A stretch of DNA of 64,000 bases from CAWIUB01 sp963839175 (GTDB lineage: Bacteria > Actinomycetota > Actinomycetes > Mycobacteriales > Jatrophihabitantaceae): assembly GCA_963839175.1 (NCBI GenBank), contig CAWIUB010000050.1:186001-250000 (forward strand). The letters run 5' to 3'. Positions within the stretch are counted from its first letter, which is position 1. Each line of letters begins with the position of its first letter. Below the pieces are notes generated by a model. The model was not told the DNA's origin and made no database searches. It saw only the letters and a list, made by a program, of their open reading frames with translations. Both the position numbers and the translations under genes were made by a program. Positions 50,996 to 60,017 of the stretch are shown piece by piece.

Positions 50996-51048
50996 CCGAC
51001 TGGCGGGATTTCTGTAATCGCAGCGATTCGATATTCGAGTAGCTACGC

Positions 51049-53025
51049 TCACTTCCTGGCGAGATCGAGAAAGGTGAGCAGCGCTTCGGGGTTCTGCAGG
51101 GCCGCGTTGCTCACGGCCTTCTCTGGAGGCGTCCCGGCCAGAATCCTTTTGACCGGCACCTCGCACTTCTTCCCACTGAGGGTGCGAGGCACCGCATCAA
51201 CGACAAGGAAGCGGTCGGGAACATGCCGCGGAGACAGCTCCGACCGCAGGGCCGCGCGCAGCTTGGGCTCGAGGTTTTCGAGCGACGCACCCGGAGCCAG
51301 CACTAGGAAGCAGAGCAGCGACCCTTCGTCCTGTGAACCGAGTTCGGTGGTGTCGATGACGAGCGAGTCGGCGACCTCATCGAAGCTTTCCACGACCGCG
51401 TAGAAGTCCGCCGTGCCCATCCGGACCCCACCGCGGTTGAGCGTCGAGTCACTTCGTCCGTAGATCACGTACGAGCCGCGGGCGCTCTGCCGGACCCAAT
51501 CGCCGTGCCGCCACACCCCGGGGAACTCGGTGAAGTACGCCTCGCGCAGCCGGATACCGTCCGGATCGTTCCAGAACGAGACGGGCATCGACGGCATCGG
51601 CTGGGTGATCACCAGCTCGCCGACTTGGTCGACGACTTCCCGACCGCTCTCGTCGTAGGCCACCGCAGCGGCCCCCAGGGCCGCGCAGGAGAGCTCGCCT
51701 TGCCACACGGGCACGGTCGGAGCCGTCCCCAGAAACGCCGTGCACACGTCCGTACCGCCAGAAATCGAACAGGTCTGGATACCTTCTCCGACCGCGTCGG
51801 CGATCCACCGAAAGCCGTCGACTGGCAATGGTGCACCGGTAGAGCCGATCGCTCGCAGCACCGACAAGTCGAACTCGTCGCGCGGTCGAAGCCCGGCTTT
51901 GAGGTTCGCCTGGATGAACGGCGCTGACACACCGAAGTACGTCACGCGGTACTTCTCGGCAAGCCTCCACAGCGTGCGCAGGTCAGGGTGGCCCGGGTTG
52001 CCGTCGAACAGCACGAGCGTTGAACCGACCAGTAGCCCGGAAACGAGCAGATTCCACATCATCCAGCCGGTTGTGGTGAACCAGAAGAACCGCTCGCCCG
52101 GTCCAAGGTCGTTCTGCAGCCGCAGTTGCTTCAAATGCTCAACGACAATGCCGCCATGCCCGTGCACGATTCCCTTCGGCAGCCCCGTCGTCCCCGACGA
52201 GTACAGCACCCAAAGCGGATGGTCGAACGGCACCGCCTCGAAGGACAGCTCGCCCGGCTCAGCCGTCAACTCGGACCACAGCACGGTTGCATCCAACGCA
52301 GCCGCCGAATCCAGGTACGGCACGAGCACGGTGGCTCGTAGTGTCGGAAGCTCCCGGCGAAGCGCCTGCACGTTTGGCCGGATGTCGAGCCGCTTACCGC
52401 CGTAGCTGTAGCCGTCGACGGCGAGCAACACTGCTGGCTTGAGCTGAGCGAACCTGTCACGAACCGCTCGGGCCCCGAAATCCGGAGAACAGGACGACCA
52501 TATTGCGCCGAGGCTTGCCGCGGCGAGGAAGGCGACGAGCGTCTCTACGCAGTTAGGCGCTAACGCCACCACCCGGTCGCCCCGACCGACGCCGAGACGA
52601 ATGAGGCCTGCGCGCGCCCGGCCCACGCAGTCGCGGAGTTCCGCGTAAGTGACGAGTCGCTCCATCCCATCCTCGCGAGCGAACACGATCGCCAGGTCGT
52701 TGTCCGCCCGGCCTGGTGCCGGGCTCAGCCCATGCTCCGCATAGTTCAACGTCGCGCCGGGAAACCACGTCGCGCCCGGCATGCCCGAGGAGCCCAGCGC
52801 CGCCGTCGGGATGTCGTGGAAGCAAACCCCCAAGAACTCCGCCGCGGCAGACCAAAACCCGTCGAGGTCACCGACCGACCAGGCATGCAATGCCGTGTAA
52901 TCGCCGTCCGCAAGGGGAATACCGCGCTCGCTGCGCAGAAATCCAGTGAACGCCGCAATCCCACTGGTCGCGACCTTCTGTGGATCTGGGCGCCACAGAA
53001 CGTCGGGCGGCTCCGTCGTCGACAT
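51049..53025 (-). CDS. aacS: acetoacetate-CoA ligase (acetoacetyl-CoA synthetase)
   Basis: A 658-residue AMP-forming synthetase that activates acetoacetate. ATG 53025 has AAGGGAG nine bases upstream. The N-terminus (PPDVLWRPDPQKVATSGIAA; GATWFPGATLNYAEHGL) is characteristic of acetoacetyl-CoA synthetases rather than acetyl-CoA synthetases. The P-loop is YSSGTTGLPKGIVHGHGG. SISGGTDVCTAFLGTAP and VIYGRSDSTLNRGGVRMGT are later core motifs, and LSGKKCEVPVKRIL carries the C-terminal lysine. It may recycle acetoacetate to lipids or polyesters. A WS/DGAT gene is divergent. Confidence 0.9.
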   Translation of the reverse strand: MSTTEPPDVLWRPDPQKVATSGIAAFTGFLRSERGIPLADGDYTALHAWSVGDLDGFWSAAAEFLGVCFHDIPTAALGSSGMPGATWFPGATLNYAEHGLSPAPGRADNDLAIVFAREDGMERLVTYAELRDCVGRARAGLIRLGVGRGDRVVALAPNCVETLVAFLAAASLGAIWSSCSPDFGARAVRDRFAQLKPAVLLAVDGYSYGGKRLDIRPNVQALRRELPTLRATVLVPYLDSAAALDATVLWSELTAEPGELSFEAVPFDHPLWVLYSSGTTGLPKGIVHGHGGIVVEHLKQLRLQNDLGPGERFFWFTTTGWMMWNLLVSGLLVGSTLVLFDGNPGHPDLRTLWRLAEKYRVTYFGVSAPFIQANLKAGLRPRDEFDLSVLRAIGSTGAPLPVDGFRWIADAVGEGIQTCSISGGTDVCTAFLGTAPTVPVWQGELSCAALGAAAVAYDESGREVVDQVGELVITQPMPSMPVSFWNDPDGIRLREAYFTEFPGVWRHGDWVRQSARGSYVIYGRSDSTLNRGGVRMGTADFYAVVESFDEVADSLVIDTTELGSQDEGSLLCFLVLAPGASLENLEPKLRAALRSELSPRHVPDRFLVVDAVPRTLSGKKCEVPVKRILAGTPPEKAVSNAALQNPEALLTFLDLARK

Positions 53026-53193
53026 GCGCAACACTCCCTTTCCGCCCTTCGTATATCACTCGCTTCGCATCGGCGCCGACGGCGGGGCGTTGCGCGACGG
53101 GCCTGACGAGTAGGGACGTTCGGACCTGTCGGCGTTGCCTTGGCCGCGACACGCTTGAAAATGCGGGTGGGGCAACCTGAGGGGGTCGATCTC

Positions 53194-54801
53194 GTGGACC
53201 GGATGAGTCCGTTGGACGCGGGCTTTCTCGAGCTGGAGGACGAGGACTCGAACGCCTCGCTGGCGATCGCCTCGCTCGCAGTGTTCGAGGGGCCCGCACC
53301 GACCTACGAGCAGTTTCTCGCGGCGATCGCCGGACGGTTGACGCTGGTCCCTCGGTACCGGCAAAAGGTGCGCCAGATCCCAATCGACCTTGGCCGGCCG
53401 GTGTGGGTGGACGACCCGCACTTCGACCTGCGCTACCACGTCCGGCACACAGCGTTGCCTGCTCCCGGCGGCGATGCGCAGGTGTGCCGGCTCATCGAGC
53501 AGGCGATGGCCGAGCGACTCGACCGGACACGGCCGTTGTGGGAGACCTGGCTCGTTGAGGGCCTTCAGGGCGGCAGGTGGGCGCTGCTGTCCAAGGTGCA
53601 CCACTGCATGGTGGATGGCATCTCGGGCACCGACCTGTACCGGGTGCTGTTTGACGTCACCCCTCAGCCTGCGCCCGCCGTCGAGGACCGCTGGACTCCA
53701 GTGCCCGAGCCGTCGACCCTGCGGCTGACCGCAGAGGCGCTGCGCGAGCTCGCATTCGGCCCGGTCCGGCAGGTACGCGCCCTGCGCGGTGCGTTGCGGA
53801 CTCCGCACCGATTTGCCCGCCGCAGCGCGGACACGGCCCGCGGGTTGACCGCACTGGGCCGTGCCGTTGTCCCGGCCGACGCCTCGTCGCTCAACGGGCC
53901 GGTGGGCCAGGACCGCCGCTACCGGCTGCTCCGCTCGCGACTAGCGGATATCAACGGCGCCGGACACGATTTCGGCGCGACGGTCAACGACGTCGTCCTC
54001 TCAGCGATCACCGGCGGATTCCGCGAACTGCTGCTGAGCCGAGGCGAGCAACCCGGCCGGCGCGTCGTCCGCGCACTGGTGCCCGTATCGGTTCGTGCCC
54101 CGGGCGAGGAGGGCATCTACGAGAACCGCATCTCGTTGCTGCTGGCAGACCTTCCGGTCGACATCGCCGACCCCGCCCAGCGCCTCGAGTCGTTGCACGC
54201 TCGGCTGGCGGCGTTGAAGGCAAGCAAGGAAGCCGAAGCCGGCGAGGCGATGACCTCCCTCGCGCGGTACGGGCCGTTTCCCCTTATCGCGCTGGGCACC
54301 CGACTGGCCTTCAAGATCCCCCAGCGCAACATCGTCACGGTGACAACCAACGTGCCTGGCCCGCGCCAGCCGCTGTACGTGCTCGGACGGCGCGCATTGG
54401 CGATCTTCCCGTACGTCCCGATCGCCACGACTTTGCGATTCGGCGTAGCGGTCTTCAGCTACTGCGACCAGGTGACGATCGGCATCACCGGCGACCGCGG
54501 CAGCACCCCCGACATCGACGTGCTCGCCCACGCGATCGAGCACAGCCTGACCGAGTACGTCCGACTTTCGCAGCGCAGGCGGCCGGGAGGGTCGGCTCGC
54601 CAGCGAGTCGGCCGGCAGCACGGGACCACCCACAACGGGCGCCGGCCCGACCGGCTCGAAGATCCCGCGTCGGCGCGACGACTATCTCACCGAGCAGCGG
54701 ACGGGCGTCATCGACCGGTCACCCGCGCCACGAGCGCGTCCACGGCGAGGCCCATGGCGGCGCCGCCGACGACATCCAGTGGCAGGTGTGCCCCGACGTA
54801 G
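53194..54801 (+). CDS. wax ester synthase/diacylglycerol acyltransferase (WS/DGAT)
   Basis: About 535 residues from GTG 53194 (GAGGGGG upstream; VDRMSPLDAGFLELEDEDSN). The active-site motif HHxxxDG appears as VHHCMVDGISGTDLYRVLF near residue 135. Family blocks include RRYRLLRSRLADINGAGHDF and TVNDVVLSAITGGFRELLL, and NIVTVTTNVPGPRQPLYVLG. Members esterify diacylglycerol or fatty alcohols with acyl-CoA to make storage lipid. The last 60-70 residues (from RRRPGGSARQ) are arginine-rich, lack family similarity and overlap the antisense PAP2 gene by 94 bp, so a lost stop codon is likely. Confidence 0.9.
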   Translation: MDRMSPLDAGFLELEDEDSNASLAIASLAVFEGPAPTYEQFLAAIAGRLTLVPRYRQKVRQIPIDLGRPVWVDDPHFDLRYHVRHTALPAPGGDAQVCRLIEQAMAERLDRTRPLWETWLVEGLQGGRWALLSKVHHCMVDGISGTDLYRVLFDVTPQPAPAVEDRWTPVPEPSTLRLTAEALRELAFGPVRQVRALRGALRTPHRFARRSADTARGLTALGRAVVPADASSLNGPVGQDRRYRLLRSRLADINGAGHDFGATVNDVVLSAITGGFRELLLSRGEQPGRRVVRALVPVSVRAPGEEGIYENRISLLLADLPVDIADPAQRLESLHARLAALKASKEAEAGEAMTSLARYGPFPLIALGTRLAFKIPQRNIVTVTTNVPGPRQPLYVLGRRALAIFPYVPIATTLRFGVAVFSYCDQVTIGITGDRGSTPDIDVLAHAIEHSLTEYVRLSQRRRPGGSARQRVGRQHGTTHNGRRPDRLEDPASARRLSHRAADGRHRPVTRATSASTARPMAAPPTTSSGRCAPT

Positions 54802-55319
54802 ATGCGGCACAGGCCCACTGTGGGGACGGCAATCAGCGTCGCCAGCCGGGCAGCCGTGCCGAGTTCACCGAACGCAGCGACGCCGAGGGCGACCGCGACG
54901 CCCGCGTGCCCGGATACATAACCCAACCCTGACGCCTCCGGCCCGCGGCGGCGTACGCCCTCGATCAGGAAGCTGGGACGGGGCCGCCGGTAGACGCGCT
55001 TGACCGCCTTGGACAGCGCCCAGCTGGCCACGCCACCCAGAGTGAGACGGACGGCGAGCCGGGGCCGGCCCGAAGTCCACGCGATCGCGCCGGCCACTGG
55101 ACCCGCGGCCAAGGTGCCGGACTGCATGACCACCCAAGCGGGTACGAACAACCTGTCCGGCAGCCCGTTTACTGCCCGGAACGCCGTCGCCTCGCGTCGG
55201 CCGATGCTCCGGTCGCGTACGGCCAGCCCGGATAGCGCCAGGCCGGCCAGGCCGACGCCGAGCCGCACGTCCGGGTCGGCCAGGGAGGCCAGCACGCCGG
55301 GGCCTGAATGCCTGGTCAT
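54708..55319 (-). CDS. PAP2-family phosphatase
   Basis: A 203-residue membrane phosphatase (phosphatidic acid/undecaprenyl-diphosphate type). The three catalytic motifs are present: KAVKRVYRRPRPSF (C1), GYVSGHAGVAVAL (C2) and CRIYVGAHLPLDVVGG (C3), with the two histidines intact. About five membrane helices are predicted. ATG 55319 overlaps the lipoprotein stop (ATGA). It forms an operon with the lipoprotein and the PAP2-kinase fusion upstream. Lipid phosphate hydrolysis in the envelope is expected. Confidence 0.88.
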   Translation of the reverse strand: MTRHSGPGVLASLADPDVRLGVGLAGLALSGLAVRDRSIGRREATAFRAVNGLPDRLFVPAWVVMQSGTLAAGPVAGAIAWTSGRPRLAVRLTLGGVASWALSKAVKRVYRRPRPSFLIEGVRRRGPEASGLGYVSGHAGVAVALGVAAFGELGTAARLATLIAVPTVGLCRIYVGAHLPLDVVGGAAMGLAVDALVARVTGR

Positions 55320-55864
55320 GGGTCCAGCCGCACGCCGAGCTGCCGGCGAACGGCCAGCCGCAGTTGCTGCCGCGACACGAAGCCGACCGTGGACTGCACC
55401 TGCGCCATGAGCGCGATGTGCGCTCCCCGTTCGAAGTCGAATCGGTAACTCACGCAGCCTCCCGGGAAGACGTCGTACATCGTGCCGATGTACCGCGGGT
55501 CGATCCCGCGCAGCTGAAGGTAGGTCCGCCCGCCGGGGGTTCGCGGCGCGATCGGTGTCGCCGCGTCGGTGGTGCACGTCGCGTCCAGCTCCACCTTCAC
55601 TGGATGCCCGGGGGAGCGGTCCGAGAGCAGCGAGAAGCGGGTCTGTCCGTCGCCCACGTGCAGCTGCGCGCTGCTCCACCCTTCTGGCAGCTCATCGATG
55701 CACGGAACGTAGGAGCTGCCCGGGACCGATTGCGCAATGAGCGCGACCCGCTCGATCGAGGCGCACCGGGGGACGTCGCCGGTGGCGGTACCGCAGGCGG
55801 TCACGCCGGACAGTACCGCCAGGCCGCCTAGGGCGATCGCACACCGCCGCACCCAACGCTTCAC
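55316..55864 (-). CDS. putative lipoprotein
   Basis: A 182-residue exported protein. GTG 55864 begins VKRWVRRCAIALGGLAVLSG with the lipobox VTAC near residue 24 (LSGVTAC followed by Gly). The mature part has a conserved-looking domain (SYVPCIDELPEGWSSAQLHV; RTYLQLRGIDPRYIGTMYDV) with several cysteines that may form disulfides. No family is recognised. It is coupled by four-base stop/start overlaps to the PAP2-kinase gene upstream and the PAP2 phosphatase downstream, so it likely works with them in the envelope. Confidence 0.85.
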   Translation of the reverse strand: MKRWVRRCAIALGGLAVLSGVTACGTATGDVPRCASIERVALIAQSVPGSSYVPCIDELPEGWSSAQLHVGDGQTRFSLLSDRSPGHPVKVELDATCTTDAATPIAPRTPGGRTYLQLRGIDPRYIGTMYDVFPGGCVSYRFDFERGAHIALMAQVQSTVGFVSRQQLRLAVRRQLGVRLDP

Positions 55865-57555
55865 AGGAACCCCGCTAGGCGCACGTACGCATAGACCCCG
55901 ACGGCTGCGACGGCCACCGCGAGTAGCACACACGCCGTTAGACCGATCCGCCGCATCGTCCAAAGCTGGATCCGCACCGTGGGCCGCTCCGGGGCAAGCG
56001 CCCGGAACTGTGCAATCAGGTCGCGGCCGTCGGCGCGCAGCCGGGCTCTTAGCTGGGTCGGGATGGTCACGCTGCGGCTCGCCGCGAACGCTTCGGCGAC
56101 GTCGTCGGGGGCGAACATCCGTGTCGCGCGCTCGTAGACCAGCTCGGCGCTGCTGGCCAGCGCCAGCGTCAGCATCATGTTCGCCAGGTCGACTGCCTGC
56201 CGCCATGGCGTCGGGCGCACCGTGGCGAAAGCGACATCGATCAGCGTGACCCGCCTGTCGTGCACGAGCAGGTTCGACGGCTTGATGTCCCGGTGCGCCA
56301 CGCCCGCCTGCCACAGCCGGCGGACGATGGCGAGGGCGTCGTCGATCTCACGCTCACCGAGCGAGTCGGCATCCATCTCACGTGCGCCCTCGACGAACTC
56401 CATCACGATCACGTACTCGCGCTCCGGGGTGATCTCTATCAGACCGTAGGGGCGTGGGGTGGGCAGGCCAGCGTCGCGGAGCAGCCGCAGCATGTGATCC
56501 TCATATTCCACCAGCCGGCGCACCGTCGAGAACGGCTTCTCGTCCTCCAGCCGCCCGTAGAGGATCATCCGGGACATCTTGTAGGAGCGGTCCGAGCGCA
56601 GGTGACTGACCGCATACAGCTTGGCGAACAGGGTCGACTCGCGGCCCGAGTCTTCCCGGACACGTACCCGCAGCGGGGTCGAACCGGCAGAGCTGGCCAG
56701 GCCGAAAGGTTCCAACGCGACGGCCGAGATGCCGAGCTGCTGGTCGAGAGCACGCAAGATGGCGGCACCGCGCTCCCCGCCCACGTCCAGGTGGGCGCGG
56801 GGGGCACGGCGGTAGCGGATCGGAAACACGTCGTCGGGGGTGAGCAGGCGGAAGGCGATGATCGGCATCGCGCAGCCGATCCCTAGTGCCACCAGCTCGT
56901 CGGTCGGGTAGTCGACCGCCAGGACGAGCCGCGCTACACACAAACCGGCTATCGCGGCGCCGGCCACCCATGCCCCCCAGGTGCGCCATCGGCCACGCGG
57001 CAGCGTCGTGTACAGCGCACCGATGGCCACTGCTGCCAACACGGCAACCGCAGTGGACGGGTGGCCATACCCGCTCCAGGAGCCAAGAATGCGTACCCCG
57101 GCTGGCCGCATCCGTCCTTGCAGGAGGGCGAGCGAGCCGCAGGCGAGCACGACCACGAGCACTACCGCCAAGTACGTGAGCAGGTGACCCACCCGGCGCC
57201 AGATGAGCAGCACCGCGATGGTCGTCCACCCGACGATCCGCACCGTGTTCACCGAGCCGAGATGCTCTAGGACGTGCATCAGGTCGGTGACCGGCTGGCT
57301 GCGCAGCCGAGCCAGGGCGCGCACGATTGCGTCGTCGACCTGGGTCACCGCCACCCGGGACTGGTGCACCGCGAGCGCGATCTCGAGCAGCCCGGCGGCG
57401 AGGATTCCCGCGAAATACCAGGGGGTGCTCGGCGCGACGTGCCGCGGCAGCGGCGGTGCCTCCCCGGACGGCCGACGCCGCCTGCCGAGCGGCGCGGCAG
57501 CAACGACTGGGGCGATCTCCCGGGACGTGGCGGCGGCGGGGGCTACCTTGCGCAT
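55861..57555 (-). CDS. PAP2-like membrane domain fused to a protein-kinase-like domain
   Basis: A 564-residue fusion. After a cytoplasmic N-terminus, residues about 45-250 form a six-helix PAP2-like region. Its motifs are degenerate: QGRMRP for C1, GYGHPSTAV for C2 and ARLVLAVDYPTDEL for C3, where the usual catalytic His is Asp. Residues about 270-530 form a kinase-like domain with LFAKLYAVSHL, VIVMEFVEGAREMD, AHRDIKPSNLLVHD (catalytic HRD) and VTLIDVAFA (DFG-like). A last membrane helix ends the protein. It probably senses or phosphorylates in the envelope. Confidence 0.9.
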   Translation of the reverse strand: MRKVAPAAATSREIAPVVAAAPLGRRRRPSGEAPPLPRHVAPSTPWYFAGILAAGLLEIALAVHQSRVAVTQVDDAIVRALARLRSQPVTDLMHVLEHLGSVNTVRIVGWTTIAVLLIWRRVGHLLTYLAVVLVVVLACGSLALLQGRMRPAGVRILGSWSGYGHPSTAVAVLAAVAIGALYTTLPRGRWRTWGAWVAGAAIAGLCVARLVLAVDYPTDELVALGIGCAMPIIAFRLLTPDDVFPIRYRRAPRAHLDVGGERGAAILRALDQQLGISAVALEPFGLASSAGSTPLRVRVREDSGRESTLFAKLYAVSHLRSDRSYKMSRMILYGRLEDEKPFSTVRRLVEYEDHMLRLLRDAGLPTPRPYGLIEITPEREYVIVMEFVEGAREMDADSLGEREIDDALAIVRRLWQAGVAHRDIKPSNLLVHDRRVTLIDVAFATVRPTPWRQAVDLANMMLTLALASSAELVYERATRMFAPDDVAEAFAASRSVTIPTQLRARLRADGRDLIAQFRALAPERPTVRIQLWTMRRIGLTACVLLAVAVAAVGVYAYVRLAGFL

Positions 57556-57593
57556 CCATCCGCTCCCGTCGCAGGCTGAGCCCGGAGGACGCG

Positions 57594-58532
57594 ATGCAGG
57601 CCAAGGAACGGGGCCGACTTGTCGCGGTGGCCGTCGTCCTGATCACCGCGCTCGTTGGCTGCGGGCATGCGAGCCGCCCGGCACCTAGCAGCACGGGCGC
57701 GCCGGACGCCGTCGTGGTGGCGTCGTTCAATTTCCCAGAGAGCGAGCTGCTCGCGGAAATCTACGCCCAGACACTGGAGCATGCCGGCGTCCCGGTGCGA
57801 CGCGAGTTCGACCTCGGCCCGCGCGAGCTTGTCCAACCCGCGCTGCGGCAGGGGCTGGTCGACGTCGTGCCCGAGTACCTCGGATCGGCGCTCGCCAGCA
57901 TCGCTCCGGATACCACGCTCGACTGGACCGATCCGCGAGCCGTACTCGCGGCGCTGCGCCGCGACGTCGCGCCGTGGCACCTGGTCGTGCTGCAGCCAGC
58001 AGCGGCGTCGGATCAGAACGGGTTCGCCGTGACCAAGTCCACGGCGGCCCAGCTGCACCTGCGCACGCTCAGCGACCTCGCCGCGGTGGCGCCCCGGCTC
58101 ACGTTGGGCGGTCCATCCGAGTGCCCGCAGCGGCCCTATTGCCTGGCCGGACTGCAGCGGGCATATGGCGTGCGGGTAAGGCAATTCCTCGCATTCGACG
58201 ACGAGACGCAGCGAGCGACCGCGCTGGACGAGGGTGTCATCGACGTCGCGGTCACCTTCACCACCGACGGGGAGCTGGCCGCTGGACGGTTGGTGCTGCT
58301 GCGCGACGACCGACGGCTGCAGCCGACCGAGCAGGTCGCGCCCGTCGTGTCGTCCCGTGCGCTGTCGCGCTATGGCGCGCGCCTGCGAGATGCGCTGGAC
58401 GCGGTGTCGGCGTCTCTCGATTCGCCGGGCCTCACCTTCCTGAATTGGCGAGTGGGCGTTGCCGGCAAGAGCATTCGGGCCGAGGCGCAGGGATGGCTCG
58501 ACCGGCACGCGGTGCTCGACGCCGCTCACTGA
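57594..58532 (+). CDS. OpuAC-type (glycine betaine-like) substrate-binding lipoprotein
   Basis: A 312-residue lipoprotein with CGGAGGAC before ATG 57594. The signal peptide VAVAVVLITALVGCG supplies a lipobox (LVGC). The mature domain has VVVASFNFPESELLAEIYAQ and VDVVPEYLGSALASIAP, the OpuAC/ProX family fold for quaternary amines or choline. LRTLSDLAAVAPRLTLGGPS follows. No permease or ATPase genes are adjacent, so it is an orphan component. It is convergent with the next solute-binding protein, 17 bases between stops. Confidence 0.85.
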   Translation: MQAKERGRLVAVAVVLITALVGCGHASRPAPSSTGAPDAVVVASFNFPESELLAEIYAQTLEHAGVPVRREFDLGPRELVQPALRQGLVDVVPEYLGSALASIAPDTTLDWTDPRAVLAALRRDVAPWHLVVLQPAAASDQNGFAVTKSTAAQLHLRTLSDLAAVAPRLTLGGPSECPQRPYCLAGLQRAYGVRVRQFLAFDDETQRATALDEGVIDVAVTFTTDGELAAGRLVLLRDDRRLQPTEQVAPVVSSRALSRYGARLRDALDAVSASLDSPGLTFLNWRVGVAGKSIRAEAQGWLDRHAVLDAAH

Positions 58533-58549
58533 GTGCAACGGTAGCCGTC

Positions 58550-59851
58550 TCATCGCGGGGTGGCGGCGTACGCCGCCGTGGCTGCGCGCTCGAGGCGCTG
58601 CGCCGTGCCGGGCACGTTGCGGGTGATCAGGAAGTCCCGTAGCGCGCCCTGCATGCCGGCGTTCGGCGTGGAGCCGAACGCCGCCGGCTGCAAGTCGGAC
58701 AGGTCGAACCGGAAGCCGTCGCCCGCCTCGATCAGGCTGCGCGCGATTGTGCGGGTCAGCTCGTCCGGGTACACCGAGAGGTCCAGTTCCAGGTTCGGCG
58801 AGATGAACCCTCCGGCTCGTGCCCAGCTGGCCGCCGCGGCAGGCGTCGCGAGGTAGCGCATGAGCTCTGCCGCACCCGGTGACGAGCGCAGCTGCACAGC
58901 CACGTCACCGCCGCCGACGACAGCCGGAACCGCGTGATGCGCGGCAGGAAACGGCGCCGCGTCGACATCGACCCCGATGCGTGCGCCGGTCCGCGCCGTG
59001 ATCACGCTGGCGACGAAGTCACCCTCGGCCACCATCGCTGCGCCGGGCGGCTTGGCAAACGCCCGCGCCACGGAATCCTCGAAGCCGCTGCCCAGTGCGC
59101 CCGGCACACCCCCACGCAGGAACTGCGGTGCGAGTAGCTGCGCCATGAACCGCAGCGTTGCCTCGACGGACGGGTCGGTCCAGCTGAGCTGATGCGCCGC
59201 GAGGCGGTCATAGCTGTGCGGTCCGGCCTGCTGCAGGTAGAGATTCTCGAACAGGTCGGTGAGCGTCCACTGGTCACCGCCGCCAACGGAGAACGGCGCG
59301 ATCCCGCTCGCCAGCAGGGTCCGCGCGGTAGCGAGCAGCCCGCGCAGCTCGTCCGGCGGAGCGATGCCGGCCCGCTCGAACGCGGCAACGTCGTACCACA
59401 GCAGCGACTTGTTCGCCGCCTTGAACCACACGCCGTACAGCCGGCCACCGGCCGATGCGAGGGCCTGCCAGACGGGTGAATAGGCCTGCTGGACGAGCTG
59501 GGTCGTCGCCCTGTCGAGTGGTATCAGCCGTCCGGACGTCGCGTAGCGCCGCAACAGGCCGGGTTGCGGCAGCAGCGCCACATCCGGAGGGTCCCCGGCT
59601 GCGATCCGCGCATCGAGCGCCTCCGGCACCCGGCCGTGTGCGGACAGGTAGTTCACCACGGCGCCGGTGCGGGCGGCGAATCCCCGCAGCACGTCCTCGA
59701 ACCGTGCCTGCTCCGTGCCGGACCACGCACCGACCACCTGCAGCTTCGCTCCACGCAATGAGGCAAAGCCGCCGTCAGCGCGCTCGCTGGTGCACGAGAC
59801 CGCGGCCAGGGCAAGGCTCACCACGGCAGCGAGCACATACCACCACCGCAT
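58550..59851 (-). CDS. extracellular solute-binding protein (family 1) lipoprotein
   Basis: A 433-residue periplasmic-type binding lipoprotein. MRWWYVLAAVVSLALAAVSC forms a signal peptide with lipobox Ala-Val-Ser-Cys. The mature protein matches sugar-ABC binding proteins: VVGAWSGTEQARFEDVLRGF, DARIAAGDPPDVALLPQPGL and YGVWFKAANKSLLWYDVAAF. The C-terminal hinge lies near LMRYLATPAAAASWARAGGF. Substrate may be an oligosaccharide. As with its neighbour, no permease or ATPase gene is next to it. Confidence 0.88.
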   Translation of the reverse strand: MRWWYVLAAVVSLALAAVSCTSERADGGFASLRGAKLQVVGAWSGTEQARFEDVLRGFAARTGAVVNYLSAHGRVPEALDARIAAGDPPDVALLPQPGLLRRYATSGRLIPLDRATTQLVQQAYSPVWQALASAGGRLYGVWFKAANKSLLWYDVAAFERAGIAPPDELRGLLATARTLLASGIAPFSVGGGDQWTLTDLFENLYLQQAGPHSYDRLAAHQLSWTDPSVEATLRFMAQLLAPQFLRGGVPGALGSGFEDSVARAFAKPPGAAMVAEGDFVASVITARTGARIGVDVDAAPFPAAHHAVPAVVGGGDVAVQLRSSPGAAELMRYLATPAAAASWARAGGFISPNLELDLSVYPDELTRTIARSLIEAGDGFRFDLSDLQPAAFGSTPNAGMQGALRDFLITRNVPGTAQRLERAATAAYAATPR

Positions 59852-60017
59852 CGGCGCCTCTCAACCGCCCAGGGATCAGCTACCAGATTCGCTGACAACT
59901 GGCCCTGGTGAACAGGGCCTTGGTCCCTAGTCTGCCCCGCCACAGGATGCCGAGGCTGGAGTCGACTGAACTCGTGCGGTTTCGGGCGCACCGGGCCGCC
60001 AGATGCACGGAGCCGAT

